Source: Chromatiales bacterium
GTDB taxonomy: Bacteria; Pseudomonadota; Gammaproteobacteria; UBA6429; Thiohalophilaceae
NCBI GenBank assembly: GCA_027070385.1
Contig: JALXDW010000327.1
Location: 8,949 to 16,064 of the forward strand
Reading direction: 5' to 3'
DNA length: 7,116 nucleotides
Positions within the stretch are counted from its first letter, which is position 1, and every line of letters starts with the position of its first letter. The notes below the pieces were generated by a model. That model was not told the DNA's origin and did no database searches. It saw only the letters and a list, made by a program, of their open reading frames with translations. Both the position numbers and the translations under genes were made by a program. Positions 5,452 to 7,116 of this stretch are shown here, one piece after another.

Positions 5452-6033
5452 ATGACGACTGAACAAACATTATATGCACGCAGTAACTCCAAATGTGAAT
5501 TGTGCGGTGCGGCTGATAATCTCGGCGTCTATGAAGTTCCACCCGAAACCGGCAATGACGCGGATAAATGTATTCTGCTTTGTCCGGTCTGCCATGAACA
5601 AATAGAAAATCCGCAAATCATGGATGCTAATCACTGGCGTTGCCTCAACGACAGTATGTGGAGTCCGATACCGGCCGTACAGGTTATGGCATGGCGAATG
5701 CTCAACCGCTTAACGGCAGAAGGCTGGCCTCAGGATTTACTGGATATGCTTTACCTGGACGATGAAATACTCAACTGGGCAAAAGCAACAGAAGAAGCCG
5801 CCACAGATGACTATACAGTAAAACATCTGGACAGTAATGGTGCGTTGCTTGAATCAGGTGATACCGTTACCTTAATTAAAGACCTGAATGTGAAAGGTGC
5901 CAATTTTACAGCTAAACGTGGTACCGCAGTACGAAATATTTCTCTGGTGGCTGATAATGCCGAACAAATTGAAGGCAAGATTAATGGCCAGCAAATTGTC
6001 ATTTTGACCAAATTTGTAAAAAAAGCAAATTAA
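5452..6033 (+). CDS. PhnA-family zinc-ribbon protein (long form)
   Basis: A 193-residue cytoplasmic protein of the PhnA/YjdM family. The N-terminal zinc ribbon has C15 and C18 (SKCELCG) and C44 and C47 (LLCPVCH). A middle part of about 70 residues follows, Trp-rich at first (HWRCLNDSMWSPIPAVQVMAWRML). The C-terminal PhnA domain (about 122-193) is small and beta-rich: DSNGALLESGDTVTLIKDLNVKG, KRGTAV, then IEGKINGQQIVILTKFVKK. E. coli YjdM has 111 residues and lacks the middle part; long forms like this one occur in other gammaproteobacteria. Despite the name PhnA, phosphonate degradation is not established for the family, and no phn genes are near. The start at 5452 is chosen because AAAGG lies eight bases upstream and the resulting N-terminus MTTEQTLYARSNSKCELCG looks like the family; the ATG at 5422 lies in a promoter-like sequence. 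The DUF2461 gene follows after 36 bases. Confidence 0.9.
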   Translation: MTTEQTLYARSNSKCELCGAADNLGVYEVPPETGNDADKCILLCPVCHEQIENPQIMDANHWRCLNDSMWSPIPAVQVMAWRMLNRLTAEGWPQDLLDMLYLDDEILNWAKATEEAATDDYTVKHLDSNGALLESGDTVTLIKDLNVKGANFTAKRGTAVRNISLVADNAEQIEGKINGQQIVILTKFVKKAN

Positions 6034-6069
6034 GTCTATCGTAGCGGGAAATCAGTAAAAGGCTCTCAG

Positions 6070-6756
6070 ATGGCGAACCCCTATTTCACACAAAAAACTC
6101 TGACCTTTTTAAAACAGCTCGCACAGAATAATCAACGCGACTGGTTTAATGAACATAAGCAGGAATATGAAGATGTTGTCCGTACTCCATCGCTTAATTT
6201 TATTGAAGATTTTACTGATGAACTGATGATGATCTCCCCCCATTTTCAGGCCAGAGCTAAAAAGGTTGGAGGCTCACTGATGCGTATCTACCGGGATGTT
6301 CGTTACAGCAAGGATAAATCTCCATACAAACTTAATATAGGCATTCAATTTCGCCATGAACGTGCCAAAGATGTTCATTCTCCCGGCTTCTATATCCATA
6401 TTGAGCCCGGCAATAATTTTATTGGTGCAGGTATCTGGCGTCCTGATCACGATGCACTTGGTAATATTCGTGACTGGATTTGTGAAAAAGAGTCCTTATG
6501 GCTGGAAATCAAAAAAGACAAGGCTTTCAATAAACTCTTTAAATTAAGTGGTGAATCACTTATTCGTCCGCCAAAAGGCTATGATAAGGAACACCCTCTT
6601 ATCGACGACTTGAAACGTAAAGACTTTATTGCCATTGCACCTGTGAGTAATAAATTTGTTTTAGACAAAAATTTTCGGGATGATGTTTTCAGCTATTTCT
6701 CAACAGCTGATATTTACATGCAATTCTTGTGTGATGCCTTGGAACTCCGTTATTAG
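6070..6756 (+). CDS. DUF2461 family protein
   Basis: A 228-residue cytoplasmic protein with the landmarks of DUF2461 (TIGR02453): an N-terminal FLKQLAQNNQRDWFNEHKQEYE at about 14-35, the signature RIYRDVRYSKDKSPYKLNIG at about 72-91 with its Arg, Asp and Lys residues, GFYIHIEPGNNFIGAGIWRP at about 106-125, and a later region with RPPKGYDKEHPLIDDLKRKDF. Length is normal for the family and no signal peptide or membrane helix is present. The biochemical function is not established, so none is assigned. AAAAGG about eight bases before the ATG supports the start. It follows the PhnA-family gene by 36 bases on the same strand and is probably co-transcribed with it. No strong hairpin with a T-run was found after its stop. 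Confidence 0.9.
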   Translation: MANPYFTQKTLTFLKQLAQNNQRDWFNEHKQEYEDVVRTPSLNFIEDFTDELMMISPHFQARAKKVGGSLMRIYRDVRYSKDKSPYKLNIGIQFRHERAKDVHSPGFYIHIEPGNNFIGAGIWRPDHDALGNIRDWICEKESLWLEIKKDKAFNKLFKLSGESLIRPPKGYDKEHPLIDDLKRKDFIAIAPVSNKFVLDKNFRDDVFSYFSTADIYMQFLCDALELRY

Positions 6757-6858
6757 GGCACAGCCATTCATTGCTGAGCAAGGCCTTTATATCACTGCAC
6801 GAAACGAATAGATAACTGAAAACACTCGCAATCCAGGCAATAGCCGTTACAATGCTAT

Positions 6859-6882
6859 AAAAAATCAACCCGCTAAACGGGT
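6859..6882 (-). terminator. Intrinsic terminator of the MAPEG gene
   Basis: Read on the minus strand, ACCCG (from 6882) pairs with CGGGT (ending at 6868) around a 5-base loop, and is followed after TGA by a run of six T (6864-6859). The stem is short but GC-rich. It starts ten bases beyond the MAPEG stop at 6892. On the plus strand the hairpin lacks a T-run, so it is assigned to the minus-strand gene only. Confidence 0.7.
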
Positions 6883-6891
6883 ATAGTGTTT

Positions 6892-7116
6892 CTAGAATAT
6901 TTTAATAATATTTATGGCCAACACAACTTGTGCATAGAAGCTGATAAAATAGATAACAACTCTTGCAAGCGGAATTCCAATACTAAAAACAATATAATGT
7001 GCAAGCCTTGAAAAAAAGTAGATGGCACTGGCCGTTGCTGTTGCCTCATTATTGATACCCAACATCTGTACAACCAATACCAGTGGCGCAAAGATCACCA
7101 GATTTTCAACTGCATT
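6892..7116 (-). CDS. MAPEG-family membrane protein, C-terminal part (5' end outside window)
   Basis: The last 74 residues of an integral membrane protein; the start lies beyond the right end of the window. The first visible residues NAVENLVIFAPLVLVVQMLG match the second-helix region of MAPEG proteins, where an Asn-Glu-Asn-(x)-(x)-hydrophobic pattern followed by FA-LVL is typical (compare E-N-F-P-x-F-A). Then come AIYFFSRLAHYIVFSIGIPLARVVIYFIS, the family's Y-x-x-x-R-x-x-H/Y-like helix, and a last hydrophobic helix to I-K-I-F. MAPEG proteins in eukaryotes are eicosanoid- and glutathione-related enzymes; bacterial members such as this one mostly have no known substrate, so no reaction is assigned. 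A GTG at 7098 is inside the conserved part and is not the start. An intrinsic terminator follows the stop. Confidence 0.85.
   Translation of the reverse strand, partial: NAVENLVIFAPLVLVVQMLGINNEATATASAIYFFSRLAHYIVFSIGIPLARVVIYFISFYAQVVLAINIIKIF

Noticed and set aside
5452..6033. Phosphonate-degradation role or HNH nuclease identity for the PhnA-family protein
   Set aside because: The four Cys look like a zinc ribbon with the specific PhnA C-terminal domain; there are no phn genes nearby and no HNH catalytic pattern.
6757..6800. Possible terminator after the DUF2461 gene (TTGC-TGA-GCAA and a GGC/GCC pair)
   Set aside because: The stem is only 4 bp, and the T-stretch after it is short and interrupted.

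Overview
The window looks like chromosome of an AT-rich gammaproteobacterium. Supporting signs are a Tag-type 3-methyladenine glycosylase followed by a DUF2288 gene, a SprT-family protein, a long PhnA-family protein, a classical Fur-type operator and a Gram-negative porin ending in Phe. The genus cannot be read from the sequence, and there is no insertion sequence, integrase, tRNA, rRNA or CRISPR array in view.

Layout. (1) Bases 1-702, plus strand: the 3' end of tag and a DUF2288 gene, one base apart, form an operon end. (2) Bases 699-2484, minus strand: a probable three-gene operon in the order short MscS-like channel, SprT-family zinc metalloprotein and secreted TPR protein. Its last stop codon overlaps the DUF2288 stop tail-to-tail. 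(3) Bases 2485-2788: a divergent regulatory region with a strong Fur-like operator, a 33-bp dyad, laid over a sigma70-type promoter facing the porin. (4) Bases 2789-5314, plus strand: outer-membrane porin, small exported FMN-binding protein with a covalent-flavinylation motif, and PepSY-type membrane protein with two transmembrane helices. A hairpin separates the porin from the other two. (5) Bases 5452-6756, plus strand: a PhnA-family zinc-ribbon protein and a DUF2461 protein. (6) Bases 6859-7116, minus strand: the 3' end of a MAPEG-family membrane protein with its own intrinsic terminator.

The most interesting part is block 4. A Fur-type operator in front of porin + flavinylated periplasmic protein + PepSY-type membrane protein suggests an iron-starvation-induced envelope redox system. 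The porin would admit an iron source or small shuttle. The inner-membrane PepSY-type protein and the periplasmic flavoprotein would form a short electron route for reducing iron or releasing it from a ligand. The gene families and the operator are seen in the sequence; the iron-reduction role is inference. The remaining genes look like ordinary housekeeping or poorly characterised conserved genes.
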